Assembly: GCF_910592395.1 (NCBI RefSeq)
Contig: NC_088317.1
Location: 12,028,001 to 12,092,000 of the forward strand
Source of the DNA: Lineus longissimus
Taxonomy: Eukaryota; Nemertea; Pilidiophora; Heteronemertea; Lineidae
DNA length: 64,000 bases
Reading direction: 5' to 3'
In this document: in pieces, positions 50,328 to 60,483 of the stretch
Layout of the letters: each line of letters begins with the position of its first letter
Position numbering within the stretch: position 1 is the first letter of the stretch
The notes under the pieces: model-generated
What the model saw: only the letters and a program-made list of their open reading frames with translations
Databases searched by the model: none
What the model was told of the DNA's origin: nothing
Program-made: the position numbers and the translations under genes

Positions 50328-51318
50328 GACCGCTAGGGTGCAGTATGTCGCTCACCCGAACTTTTTACGCAACTTTTGCTAAATGGAGCTAGTTCTAGTT
50401 TGTGATTCATTTTGATACTTCAGATTTGGGTAGTAGACCAAAATAGCTCAGTCGTCAGTGTGGTTTTAAGCAGGAAAAACGTATTTGTTTCTCTTAAAGT
50501 GCCTTTTTTGGACGGGTGTGTGCGATTGTTTTGTTTATGTCACGTGACCTCGACCATGTCGACACAAAATTGAAATAAACCACCCTTTTCTGTCATTATT
50601 TAGGACGGACATTTATCTAATAAAAATATTAATATAATTGGCCAATTTCTTAGGCATATGTAGCGAATTCCCATGAAGATTTAAATTAATTTAAATTTAA
50701 TTTAAATTAATTTCAACCAATGGGATAGCAACCACCACCGGAAGATCGCGGACAAATCGGTAAACTCAACGGAGTTAATTCAGAAAAAAACCAAAAAAAA
50801 TTGTTTGTAGGATATACAATAGTTACTCTCTTTATTTCTCATCATTCATTTACATTATATACTCCCGCACACACGTGTATCTTAAGAGCACCTCCTAAAG
50901 GGGGGCTTAATATGTAAAGTCAAGGACTTGGTGAGCCCCCCCTTTAGGTCGGGGGAGCACCCCCGAACCCCCCTACGATAGCGTAACGTTTTTACCCAGT
51001 ACAATGGAGGGGAAACCCCCCAACCCCCCCCGGCCCCCCAAACCCCCCCAAACCCCCATGTTGGGACCATCCATAGTTCCTTCCGACACATTTCTGTTTT
51101 GGTAATGTAATACATTGTGATTGTCCTTATTCACGGGAATCGGGCGTTTCCAGTGATATACGACACAAATGGGTTGTCCTCATGCATTCACTTTGGAAAC
51201 GCATTTTAAAATAGATGTTACGTCCTGTTAGTGTTATTGGGGCACGTCATCATCGCGTACATTTGGGAAAAACTCCCTAACGAGACCTGAGCAGACGGCT
51301 GAATGTAGTTTAATTACT
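50328..51318. repeat. Tandem unit 1 of a 0.98-kb repeat
   Basis: Starts with GACCGCTAGGGTGCAGTATG. It includes a CACGTGACCTCGACC block, an AT palindrome built of ATTTAAATTAA, and a C-rich stretch. Next unit starts at 51319. No coding potential is conserved. Confidence 0.88.
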
Positions 51319-52931
51319 GACCGCTAGGGTGCAGTATGTCGCTCACCCGAATTTTTCACGCAACTTTTGCTAAATAGAGCTAGTTCTAGTTTGTGATTCA
51401 TTTTGATACTTCAGAATTGGGCAGTAGACCAATATAACTTAGTCGTCAGTGTGGTTTTAAGCTGGAAAAACGTATTTGTTTTTCTTAAAGTGCCTTTTTT
51501 GGACGGGTGTGCGCGATTGTTTTGTTTATGTCACGTGACCTCGACCATGGCGACACAAAATTGAAATAAACCACCCTTTTCTGTCATTATTTTGGACGGA
51601 TATTTCTCTAACAAAAATATTAATATAATTGGCCAATTTCTTAGGCATATGTAGCGAATTCCCATGAAGATTTAAATTAATTTAAATTTAATTTAAATTA
51701 ATTTCAACCAATGGGATAGCAACCACCACCGGAAGATCGCGGAGAAATCGTAAACTCAACGGAGTTAATTCAGAAAAAAACCCAAAAAAATTGTTTGTAG
51801 GATATACAATAGTTACTCTCTTTATTTCTCATCATTCATTATATACTCCCGCACACACGTGTATCTTAAGAGCCCCTCCTAAAGGGGGGCTTATAAAGGG
51901 GGCATATAAAGGGGGGCTTAATATGTAAAGTCAAGGACTTGGTGAGCCCCCCTTTAGGTCGGGGGAGCACCCCCGAACCCCCCTACGATAGCGTAACGTT
52001 TTTACCCAGTACAATGGAGGGGAACCCCCCCCCAAACCCCCCATTTTGGGACCATCCATAGTTCCTTCGGACACATTTTTGGTTTGGTAATGTGATACAT
52101 TGTGATTGTCCTTATTCACGGGAATCGGGCGTTTCCAGTAATATACGACACAAATGGGTTGTCCTCATGCATTCACTTTGGAAACGCATTTTAAAATAGA
52201 TGTTACGTCCTGTTAATGCATCCTCGGCACCCAGTGGTTTTCCATATGCTCCAGCTCTCGCTATTACAAACCCCTGGGGAAATCCATGCCCTTCAGACGG
52301 ATTGTAGCGGTAGAAAAAAAAGCGCCCAATCAGAGCGTTGGTTGTATTTGAGTCTCGGAAATTCGTAAACCACGGACCCAGGAATTAATGCTCTCAGATG
52401 CACTATCAATTGTATAGTCTTTTGCGCCATAGGGCTCGGGTCCGAGGTAGGTTAGTTAAATTTCAAAGATGGCCATGAAACGCGTATTTTCATTAGCTGC
52501 TATTTTTAGAACATCCGGGTATTTATGAAAATTCTGAATTTTTCAGTGCTGTTCTTTCGTATTGCGCGCACCCCGCTGCAAATTTATTTCATTACTTAAT
52601 TAAAACACAATTACACGTCTACACAATGTTTAACAGCATAGAATCGATGAAGTATAAAACGATTTAACGATAGGATTATCCTAAACATATACATTTTATT
52701 GTCATATAAAACACTATATATACATACATTACGCACAGTGTATCAGGTAATCAGAACAGCCACCCTTCGCTGTCGATTCCAATGGATTTTCTCAGGGTAT
52801 TTTGTATGGGACGTAGGAGTATCAAAAACCTGAAGCTCAGGATGTGTTAATGGGGCACGTCATCATCGCGTACATTTGGGAAAAACTCCCTAACGAGACC
52901 GGAGCAGACGGCTGAAAGTAGTTTATTTATT
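51319..52931. repeat. Tandem unit 2, carrying a 626-bp insertion
   Basis: Same start phrase as unit 1. Excluding the insertion at 52219-52844 and one target duplication it measures about 979 bp, in line with the 991-bp first unit. Confidence 0.88.
52219..52844. mobile_element. Non-autonomous DNA element with 8-bp target duplication
   Basis: TGTTAATG is present at 52211-52218 and 52845-52852. The ends CATCCTCGGC and, inverted, CATCCTGAGC are short inverted repeats. The uninserted sequence is preserved in unit 1 near 51230. An 8-bp duplication fits hAT- or P-like superfamilies; no transposase is present. Confidence 0.78.
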
Positions 52932-53374
52932 GGCCGCTAGGGTGCAGTATGTCGCTCACCCGAATTTTTCACACAACTTTTGCTAAATAGAGCTAGTTCT
53001 AGTTTGTGATTCATTTTGATACTTCAGATTTGGGCAGTAGACCAATATAACTTAGTCGTCAGTGTGGTTTTAAGCAGGAAAAACGTATTTGTTTTTCTTA
53101 AAGTGCCTTTTTTGGACGGGTGTGTGCGATTGTTTTGTTTATGTCACGTGACCTCGACCATGTCGACACAAAATTGAAATAAACCACCCTTTTCTGTCAT
53201 TATTTAGGACGGATATTTCTCTAATAAAAATATTAATATAATTGGCCAATTTCTTAGGCATATGTAGCGAATTCCCATGAAGATTTAAATTAATTTAAAT
53301 TTAATTTAAATCAATTTCAACCAATGGGATAGCAACCACCACCGGAAGATCGCGGAGAAATCGGTAAACTCAAC
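52932..53374. repeat. Tandem unit 3, truncated by polinton copy 2
   Basis: Begins GGCCGCTAGGGTGCAG and matches units 1 and 2 until GTAAACTCAAC, where polinton sequence starts without a terminal repeat. Confidence 0.88.
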
Positions 53375-53430
53375 TTTTACGATCAAGGTATTTTACCCAG
53401 AAACATAATCAAGTAGAATTTACTGTACAG

Positions 53431-54203
53431 TAAATGAAAACCGTGGTGTACATTAATTCCAGTGACTACCCAGAACAGAAATCACATGATTTAACCATAC
53501 ATCTTAACACTGAAATTCAGAATGTCATTAGCGTCAGTTTGACATTTGCAGGAATACCTTGTTCATTCTACAACATAAGTAAAGCAAAAAAAATAACGAA
53601 ATGAAGTTGCATGGATTTTCGTTGACAGTTATCACAATACCCGATGGTCTCTATAACCTTGAAAGCTTTTCGAAGGTGCTTGCAAATAAATTGAAAGAAA
53701 ATAGTTTATGCAAAAAAGCTGTTAAGTTTTATGTTGATGAACCCACTGGTAGGACAGTAATGAAGATGCTTAAGAGAAAAAATGCTCAATATTTCCAGAT
53801 TATGTTTTCTGGTAAAAGCAATGAATTATTTGGCTTTAAATCGGAATGGCCTTATCCCTTAGATGCTGATAAATCAACAAAGGGTGAGTTTGTAAGCGAG
53901 AGGCCCATAAATTTTAGACCAATGGACTATTTTGTTTTCCACTGTGACATCGTCAACAATGTAATGAGCAATGGCAAAGCCATCAGATGTCTTAGCCACT
54001 TAGACCAATAAAAGAAGCTAACTTTGGAGACATGATAGCATATTCCTTTGGAGATAACATGGAAATTCCGTGCAAATCAGGTGTTGGCAAGTTGAATATT
54101 CGCCTAACAGATGAAAACAATGACATTATCGACCTTAATGGTTTTGATGTACAGTACCAATTGACCTTTACTCACTGCGCCTGTTTTTTTACTCACTGTG
54201 CCT
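53431..54203 (+). pseudogene. Penton-like gene, broken
   Basis: Homologue of the gene at 6201, starting in TAAATG. A frame shift at an A7 run near 53587 and a second shift near 53983 divide it into three pieces. The C-terminal LNIRLTDENNDIIDLNG is kept, after which the tail is a short doubled TTTACTCACTG phrase. No palindrome tail is present, unlike the first copy. Confidence 0.85.
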
Positions 54204-54221
54204 GATATTGTACTAAACTAA

Positions 54222-54659
54222 ATGGCAGGCATAGCTATGATGATTGGTTCTGCGCTGGTGAATGGTTTAGCCTTCACCGGTTCTGGCTACCTTTTTAAAT
54301 CACTAGATAAGAATGGCTACGAGGCTGAAATGAAGAGACATAATTTAGCGCAAGAGCAATTGCAAAGAGCATCCACAGAATGGGATGAGCATAGGAAAAG
54401 TACCATTGACTTCGTTAACCTTGAATTAAAGAGAGAACATAAAGCGGCAATTGACTTCAAAAATGCCGACGCCGCACTTTCATTGTACAACAGTTTAAAC
54501 CCACATAATGGAATTACCATTCCTAGACAACCGCAATTGAGCGACTACTACAAGCCCAGCGATGAAATGAAGAATTACGAATACCTTTGGATTATTTTAG
54601 GATTGAGCGTCTTGGGTTTTGGGATTTACTATTTCGTTGGAAGGAAGAAGAAAGACTAA
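54222..54659 (+). CDS. Small membrane protein (145 aa), copy 2
   Basis: Full-length homologue of the gene at 6991, starting in TAAATG. It keeps the glycine-rich hydrophobic head, the charged central helix and the C-terminal transmembrane segment (LWIILGLSVLGFGIYYFV) with basic tail. The frame is open despite decay of neighbours. Confidence 0.75.
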   Translation: MAGIAMMIGSALVNGLAFTGSGYLFKSLDKNGYEAEMKRHNLAQEQLQRASTEWDEHRKSTIDFVNLELKREHKAAIDFKNADAALSLYNSLNPHNGITIPRQPQLSDYYKPSDEMKNYEYLWIILGLSVLGFGIYYFVGRKKKD

Positions 54660-54710
54660 GGAAGAAGAAAGAATAAGGAAGAAGAAAGAATAAGGAAGAA
54701 GAAAGACTAA
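54643..54710. repeat. GAAGAAGAAAGA tandem repeat
   Basis: Four imperfect copies of a roughly 19-bp AGGAAGAAGAAAGAATA unit begin at the 3' end of the gene at 54222. The first polinton has palindrome units at this location. Confidence 0.8.
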
Positions 54711-55321
54711 ACGTGAATAAAACCATACGGGTGTTCTAGTCTTATGATTAATTTAGATCCTTTCGTCTTTTTAAGGGCATCTATGTATTTTTGCCTCTGG
54801 TCTTTAGGGATAACACTATTTTCTTCTAAGGCGTCTTTCATTGCCGATTCATCCTTGTTGAAAAACAGGACTAAAACCCTTATGTTCTCTCTGAAGTCCT
54901 TAACAACAGAGTTGTACTTCTGAACGAGTAACCAAACAGTCAGATTGTAGTGTCTACCGGAAAAGGCAAGATTACATAACTCAGACACCTTCTTCTTTGT
55001 GTCTCTCAAATTAGCACAGTCGTCAATGATGAATAATGTCTGTGACCCTTCGAAGGCCATGGTGGCAAATTGAAGCACAGGGTCTAAATTATTGGCTACA
55101 GCAATTGGATTGACAATGAAAACATTCTTGTCTTCGTAAATCCATCTCCTATTGTACGTCTTGTTTCTGAAGCAAGTGGGGCAGAAAATGACTATGTTCT
55201 GGAACTTATGACGATATTCCTTCTCTAAGAGGTCAAGAGCAAAATGAGTCTTACCGCAATTGGTGACTCCTGAAATCAACATGTTGTGTGGACCGAAAAC
55301 TAGTATGTCTTTTGCCTTCAT
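54707..55321 (-). CDS. A32/FtsK-like packaging ATPase, copy 2
   Basis: A 204-residue protein with Walker A GVTNCGKT and Walker B TLFIIDD, collinear with the gene at 7494 and very similar throughout. It differs mainly at the two termini. Divergent start with the integrase through the same CATTTAAATG palindrome. No defect is seen. Confidence 0.92.
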   Translation of the reverse strand: MKAKDILVFGPHNMLISGVTNCGKTHFALDLLEKEYRHKFQNIVIFCPTCFRNKTYNRRWIYEDKNVFIVNPIAVANNLDPVLQFATMAFEGSQTLFIIDDCANLRDTKKKVSELCNLAFSGRHYNLTVWLLVQKYNSVVKDFRENIRVLVLFFNKDESAMKDALEENSVIPKDQRQKYIDALKKTKGSKLIIRLEHPYGFIHV

Positions 55322-55325
55322 TTAA

Positions 55326-56486
55326 ATGAGTAAAACAGAACTAAAAGACCCAGACAAAGTCCAGTCGAATCTAGACAACATCGAACAGTATCTGAGAGAT
55401 TTGTACTACAATCCTGAAAGTCCTGTGGCTTACAGTTCATTAAGTAAGATATGGAAACAAGTTAGGGAAGATAGTGTTACTGGTAAAACTAGTAACAAAA
55501 TCAAGTACAAGGAAGTAAAAGAATTTCTAGACACACTACCAACTCACCAACTACACAAACCGGCCATTAAGAAATTTACGTTCCGAAAGACAATGGTATC
55601 TTACATCGATCAACAATGGCAAGCAGATCTTGTGGACATGCAAAAATTTGAGAAACAGAATAAAGGCAACAGATTCATTTTGACAGTAATTGACATATTC
55701 AGTCGCTATGCTTGGGCTATGGCCGTTAAGAGCAGGAGAGGAGAAGAAATCAGTGATGCATTTAAAGTGATCTTTGAGGAGGCCATACCAGAGAAAATCC
55801 AATTTGACGAAGGCAATGAGTTCTACAACCAACACTTCAAAAAACTCTTGAGAGAAAACAACATGGAGTGGTTCTCTACATTTTCAAGTAAGAAGGCAGC
55901 AGTTGTGGAAAGATTCAACAGAACTTTAAAGGATAAAATGTGGAAGTACTTCACCGCAAAGGAAACTGACAAGTGGGTCGATGTCCTAGATGACTTGGTG
56001 AGCGGCTACAACAACTCATTTCACTCATCAATAGGGATGAAACCAATTGACGCCAGAAAGAGGGAGAATGAAGGAACTGTCTGGTACAACCTTTACGGTC
56101 TTCACCTCAATGAAACATTTGGTGATCCAAAGTACAAGGTTGGCGACAGTGTCAGAATTTCAAAGTACAAGTCCATTTTCGACAAAGGCTACTTGCCCAA
56201 TTTCACTGAAGAAATCTTTCAAATAAGACAGATAGTATTCACTCATCCTATCGTCTACAAACTTGAAGATTATCTTAAGGAGGAAATTCAAGAATATTTC
56301 TATGAGGAGGAATTAAGTTATGTTCCCAATCCTGACCAAATAGAATACAAGATCGAGAAGATAATGAGGTACAAGACCACTAAAGGTAAAAAATACGGAT
56401 TAGTGAAGTGGAAGGGTTACAGTGATGAATTCAATGAATGGTTGCCAATTTCAGACATAAAAAGCCTAAAAGCCAAAAAAACATAA
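55326..56486 (+). CDS. Polinton integrase with chromodomain, copy 2
   Basis: A 386-residue protein with catalytic D in QADLVDM, D in IQFDEGNEF and E in VVERFNR, and a C-terminal chromodomain (YGLVKWKGY, FNEWLP). The loop that carries palindrome remnants in the first copy is here a short SVTGKTSNKIK. The element ends it would act on are lost, but the protein could still act in trans. Confidence 0.93.
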   Translation: MSKTELKDPDKVQSNLDNIEQYLRDLYYNPESPVAYSSLSKIWKQVREDSVTGKTSNKIKYKEVKEFLDTLPTHQLHKPAIKKFTFRKTMVSYIDQQWQADLVDMQKFEKQNKGNRFILTVIDIFSRYAWAMAVKSRRGEEISDAFKVIFEEAIPEKIQFDEGNEFYNQHFKKLLRENNMEWFSTFSSKKAAVVERFNRTLKDKMWKYFTAKETDKWVDVLDDLVSGYNNSFHSSIGMKPIDARKRENEGTVWYNLYGLHLNETFGDPKYKVGDSVRISKYKSIFDKGYLPNFTEEIFQIRQIVFTHPIVYKLEDYLKEEIQEYFYEEELSYVPNPDQIEYKIEKIMRYKTTKGKKYGLVKWKGYSDEFNEWLPISDIKSLKAKKT

Positions 56487-56509
56487 TTTAAAAAGATTTT
56501 ATCCTTTAA

Positions 56510-57330
56510 ATGGAGAGTCAAATGAAAGGACAAATATTTAACGATAATTATGGTATGGTCAATGTTTATCAGTATCCTGTTAATCAGTATCAACCAGTAG
56601 TTTCAGGACCTACATTTAAATGTGTTAAGTGCGGTGTAACAAAGCCTGAAAGTGAATTTGAAAAGAACAGAATAGGCAAATTCCTGGACTACTGTAAAGC
56701 ACGTGGTTCCACGTTAACAAAGACATGCTGTAAATGTGGAAAAGTGAAATTACTAAGCGATGGTGAATTCGGTAAAGAAGGAAAAAGAGGCGAATGTAGA
56801 GCTTGTTTCAATTCATACTCCAAAGGTTATCTTAGACAGAGTGGTAATTATGACCAACACAAAGCCAGAGTTGGCCTCAACAGAATAGCCAAAGAAGAGT
56901 GTACTGGTAACTCGGAATTACATCTAGGTTGTTCCAATGATTTCTTCAGGGATTGGTTAAACTACCAAAGGGGTCTATCTACAGTAGGACAAAGTCCCGA
57001 GAACAGAGTTCGAATAGGACAAAAGTCCCGAGAACAGAGTTCGAATAGTAGATGAGGAGTTGGATCATGTTTTACCAATCAAGGAATTCAAAGATCATCC
57101 AGAACTGTGTTACTCTTGGTTTAACATTCGACCAATGTCCAAAACACAAAACAGGCAGAAGAGTTCCACAGTCGACTGGAGTATTTTCAAAGAGCAATTG
57201 GACCGCTCAATTAACTTTATGGTCAATAAGCATAATGAAACTGGTTTGTTTATCGAGACGAAAACGTGATAAACGAGTGGAAAAGGATAACAAACAAGTA
57301 TTTTGGGGGTCACCCCGAGTTTAACAATAA
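56510..57330 (+). pseudogene. Zinc-ribbon, HNH-like gene, frameshifted
   Basis: Homologue of the gene at 9359 without the Asn/Met-rich head. CxxC pairs (CVKCGVTK, CCKCGKVK, CRACF) are intact. Near 57000 a doubled palindrome unit (+31 bp) shifts the frame, so the product ends at 57055 in front of LDHVLPIKEF, which lies in the next frame (57060-57269). At least one more shift follows. Confidence 0.82.
56987..57041. repeat. Tandem duplicated palindrome units
   Basis: GGAC-AAA-GTCC with GAAC-AGA-GTTC at 56987-57011, then the same from 57017 with one extra A (GGAC-AAAA-GTCC). The first polinton has a single unit here (10058-10082). Confidence 0.9.
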
Positions 57331-57362
57331 GTTTCTACTTAATTATTTTTTCATCTGAATAA

Positions 57363-57602
57363 ATGAATAGAACTTGGGGTTACACAAAACGACCACGTAA
57401 TTGGAAAGAAAGATTAGAACAATTTCATAGAAAATTAGAGGCAGAAGAGGCAAAGTTGGAGACTGAGCCAGAAAAACCTTTAAAACCTGCTGTACTCCAA
57501 AAACCTTTAAAACCTGCTGTACTCCAAAAACCTGTAGTGTCTGTAAGATCAACACCAAACACTAGAAATGTCAGAGCAACTGATTCTAGTTATTCCCACT
57601 AA
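57363..57602 (+). CDS. Small basic Pro/Lys-rich protein (79 aa), copy 2
   Basis: Intact homologue of the gene at 10536: same MNRTWGYTKRPRNWKERL head and TDSSYSH tail, and a middle with the doubled unit KPLKPAVLQ. Starts in AAATG. Confidence 0.65.
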   Translation: MNRTWGYTKRPRNWKERLEQFHRKLEAEEAKLETEPEKPLKPAVLQKPLKPAVLQKPVVSVRSTPNTRNVRATDSSYSH

Positions 57603-57606
57603 TTAA

Positions 57607-59947
57607 ATGGACGGAGACAACAAGGTTTATCCAGATTTAAGTCAATTAAACTCTGAAATTCAATTAAACTCTGAAAGTCATTTAAACTATGAAAGGTCTG
57701 AAAAGCACACAGAAAGTAACCCTCAGGCTTTCAGACTACAACAAATATGTGATGTTAAGAGTTTCTTAGAAAGCGAGATTGAATTTAGAAGAAAGATATT
57801 TTCAAAGCACAAAAAAGCATTTAGCGTAATTACGGGCATAAGTCATAGTCTTAATTTTGTAAGCGTTGCGGCTGGCTCAGTTGGTATTTCAGCATTAGCT
57901 GGTGTCATCACCGCACCGATAGGTTTTGCTTTGGGTGGTGTGACAATAGGAAGTGCCCTTTTTTCCTCATTTCTAATTTGGCAGAAGAAAAGCATACTTA
58001 AGAAAATAGAAAAACATGAAAAGTTGAGTATGCTTGCAATTTCAAAACTAACACCATCAATGATCTGGTAAGTAAGGCCATGAGTGATTCACACATTTCA
58101 ACAGATGAGTTTACTTTGATTCTCAAAGAAAAGGAAAAATACATTGCCATGAAAAATGCCATCAGAAAAAAACAGAGGGAGGCAAGTTCAGCTGTTGATG
58201 TGGAATCTTTAAAGAAGACTTTTTTAGAAGAAGGAAAAAACTGGCAAAAACAGAGATGATAGAGAAACGGGTTGGTTCTAAAAGCGGCATTGGCAATCTG
58301 CCAAATTCCGAAATAACACCAAAATAACACCATTTATTAGTGACCATTGTTCATGAATATTCTTTAGACAGGAGAAGTAACACCAAATTTAATATTGAAA
58401 GATTTCCCGACGATGTTTTACATTTATATGTACATGTGGGCACCTGGTCTGCCGCCGACCTGATGACGTCACACATGGGAAAAGAAAGCATGGCCGAAGA
58501 CCAAGGAGGATACCGCGGTGACGTCACATCACGTGATCCCGACCCATATTAGTGATCGCTATGGCCAATCAGATTCAGTCTACTGACAGCACCAGCACTG
58601 AACATATCTCCACGTCACACTGTCTGGTGCGCTCCTGTACACAAAAACACCAATAGACATGAAATATTGCAATACCTAGTATGGATTCTTCCTGTGTAAA
58701 ATAAAATTTACAGAGCAGATTAACTTCCACGAATAAAAAAGACGTTTGGCGTGGCCAAATTGCGGAAATAATGTCTCCGCTAAAATACACTACGAAATAC
58801 ACTAGGCAATGCACTACGCAATATACAGTAGAGATGCAGTTGAGTTTGTTATTGTTTTGACTTAGAAGCCCGCCCATATCATAATATATTCATGTATTCA
58901 TGAAGTATGAACTCATTTCTGTCCCATACAACTCTAAGAACAGTCAATTTCTCCTTAAATCATCACCGAAACAGCGATATCCGCAGGAAGATTTCGTTCT
59001 AGTGTCCGAAAATGCATGATCTTACAGGGGCGCTAACTCGACAAATAGAGGGGATCTATGGGGATCTATGCGAGTTTTAGGTATTACAGGTCTCGAACTT
59101 GTAAAATCTGTAAACATGCCTCCAAATCCCATTATGATAATGAAGAGATTGCCCCATATCTGGGAGACTGTTTTGAAACCATCGCTAATTTTGGAAGATC
59201 GGTGCCGGCTATTTGGTTTAAAAAACCCTATTTTTCCCCATCAAAACAGCACTTTTCATTATTCAAATGATAGCTCATTGTCTGAAGACTTATTTCATAG
59301 CAGAAAAGTACTAATAACTCTGACTTGATGCGAAAAATCTAACTTTTTTGATGACTTGATTTTCCCTTGGCCGTGGATCGAGTTTGTTTACAATATGCAG
59401 CGCCATCTTGGAAAAGCCGTGACGTCACCGCGGTATCCTCCTTGGCCGAAGACATGAAGGCGAGCCCCGAGAAGTCACCGGGTTTCTACCGACGTTATTA
59501 TGAATTACAGATGAGTAACAAAAGGTATAGTTACAGTTGATGTAGTCATTTAGGCCTCCTACCGTACTAGGAGACCAAATTTTGCACAAAAGTGATGCTG
59601 GCGTCGGGCATGCAGGCTTCTAAGTTCTGCCGGCGTGCTGATGCTGCTGCTGCTTCATAAATAAATAGTACTTACGCATCTAAGCATGCCGAGCGGGATC
59701 GGAGAGGGGGTCAATAACTTAGGATGTCATTATTATTGTTACACCAACTCCCCTGAGCGAGCAAGTAGTCTTTGAATTATTTTGGGCAGCTCTGTAATAA
59801 GCCTTACGAAGGATGTTGCCCGTATGGTCTGCAGCTTATCAAACTTCCATATTTGGTACTCATTTGGCAGATTGCCAATGCCAATGCCAATGCCAATGTC
59901 AGTGCCAATGCCGCTTTTAGAACCAACCCTAGAGAAACTGAAGTCGC
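57607..59947 (+). pseudogene. Glycine-rich membrane/helical gene, split and shifted
   Basis: Homologue of the gene at 10810. The codon that is TAG in the first copy is CAG here. A 1-bp loss near 58051 shifts the frame (stop at 58069-58071), and a DNA element (58269-59929) is inserted near the 3' end. After the element the original C-terminal codons resume at 59939 and end at a stop at 59950. Confidence 0.82.
58269..59929. mobile_element. Non-autonomous DNA transposon (1661 bp) with 9-bp duplication
   Basis: GGGTTGGTTCTAAAAGCGGC at the left end matches the inverted right end, with the right arm expanded by extra ATTGGC-type 6-bp repeats. TAGAGAAAC occurs at 58260-58268 and 59930-59938. The first polinton shows the uninserted sequence at 11443-11460. 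A 9-bp duplication suits Mutator-like elements. No transposase frame was recognised. Confidence 0.85.
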
Positions 59948-59950
59948 AGT

Positions 59951-60146
59951 AATGGTGCCACCAATGATTAACCACCACCACCATTTCGAGCACTGCTCTC
60001 CGGACTCTGTCCATTACCACTACTACTATCCTCAACCATTACCAACACCTGATTTACTGGTACCACCATTACTGGGATCAGCATTATTGCCATCAGCACC
60101 CCCGATGTATGTTGAAAATTTAATTTCATTATTTTTGTTATTCTAA
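59951..60146 (+). CDS. His/Tyr/Pro-rich small protein, copy 2
   Basis: Its ATG at 59951 follows the upstream stop directly, overlapping it as TAATG. About 64 codons: a His run, a palindrome-encoded FEHCSPDS, VHYHYYYPQP and LPSAPPMY. PSAP and PPMY match the short late-domain motifs that recruit ESCRT factors, although such short matches can arise by chance. Related to the frame at 11466. Confidence 0.45.
59986..60012. repeat. Single palindrome unit in copy 2
   Basis: GAGC-ACT-GCTC then TCC and GGAC-TCT-GTCC, in frame in the His/Tyr-rich protein. The first polinton has no unit at the equivalent point. Confidence 0.8.
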
Positions 60147-60170
60147 ATAGAAATGGTTGATAAAAATGAG

Positions 60171-60483
60171 ACAAGCCTATCGGCGTCTGATTCACAATGT
60201 GGTTTGTGAGGAGTGTCATAGTCGTCAACAGTGTAGCTTACGTATTTCGAAGACCAGTGGAATTGGCGGCGTCAAATTATTAGTGAAATTTATAATTTAC
60301 AAATTACAAATTACAAATCGTTTATTGAAACCGTGTAAAAAGTTACATTTTACATAAGATGAAAGTACAATGACCATAAGTGCAGTGTGGACACATTCGG
60401 TAAGAAGAAAGAGTGGGAGAAGATTGGTGATCATAAATGAGGTATGTAGTATTCAGCAGTGTTGACCTACAAGGTTCTAATAT
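60171..60483 (+). repeat. 310-bp repeat, copy B
   Basis: Begins ACAAGCCTATCGGCGTCTG at the polinton junction. The first 210 bp match copies A (25984-26186, inverted) and C (62117-62324); a further 100 bp, to AAGGTTCTAATAT, are shared only with copy C. Confidence 0.88.

Larger units (their letters stand above)
53375..60170. mobile_element. Second polinton, truncated at both ends and decaying
   Basis: Gene order matches 6.1-11.6 kb of the first polinton, from the end of the 78-residue gene to the start of the next gene after the His/Tyr-rich frame. Neither terminal repeat nor polymerase is present. Genes vary from intact (ATPase, integrase, 152-residue homologue) to frameshifted. Proteins are clearly related but diverged from the first polinton, so this is a separate family member and not a recent duplicate. 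Confidence 0.92.

Noticed and set aside
58340-58552. 70-codon frame in the 1.66-kb element as a transposase
   Set aside because: Too short and without any transposase motif.
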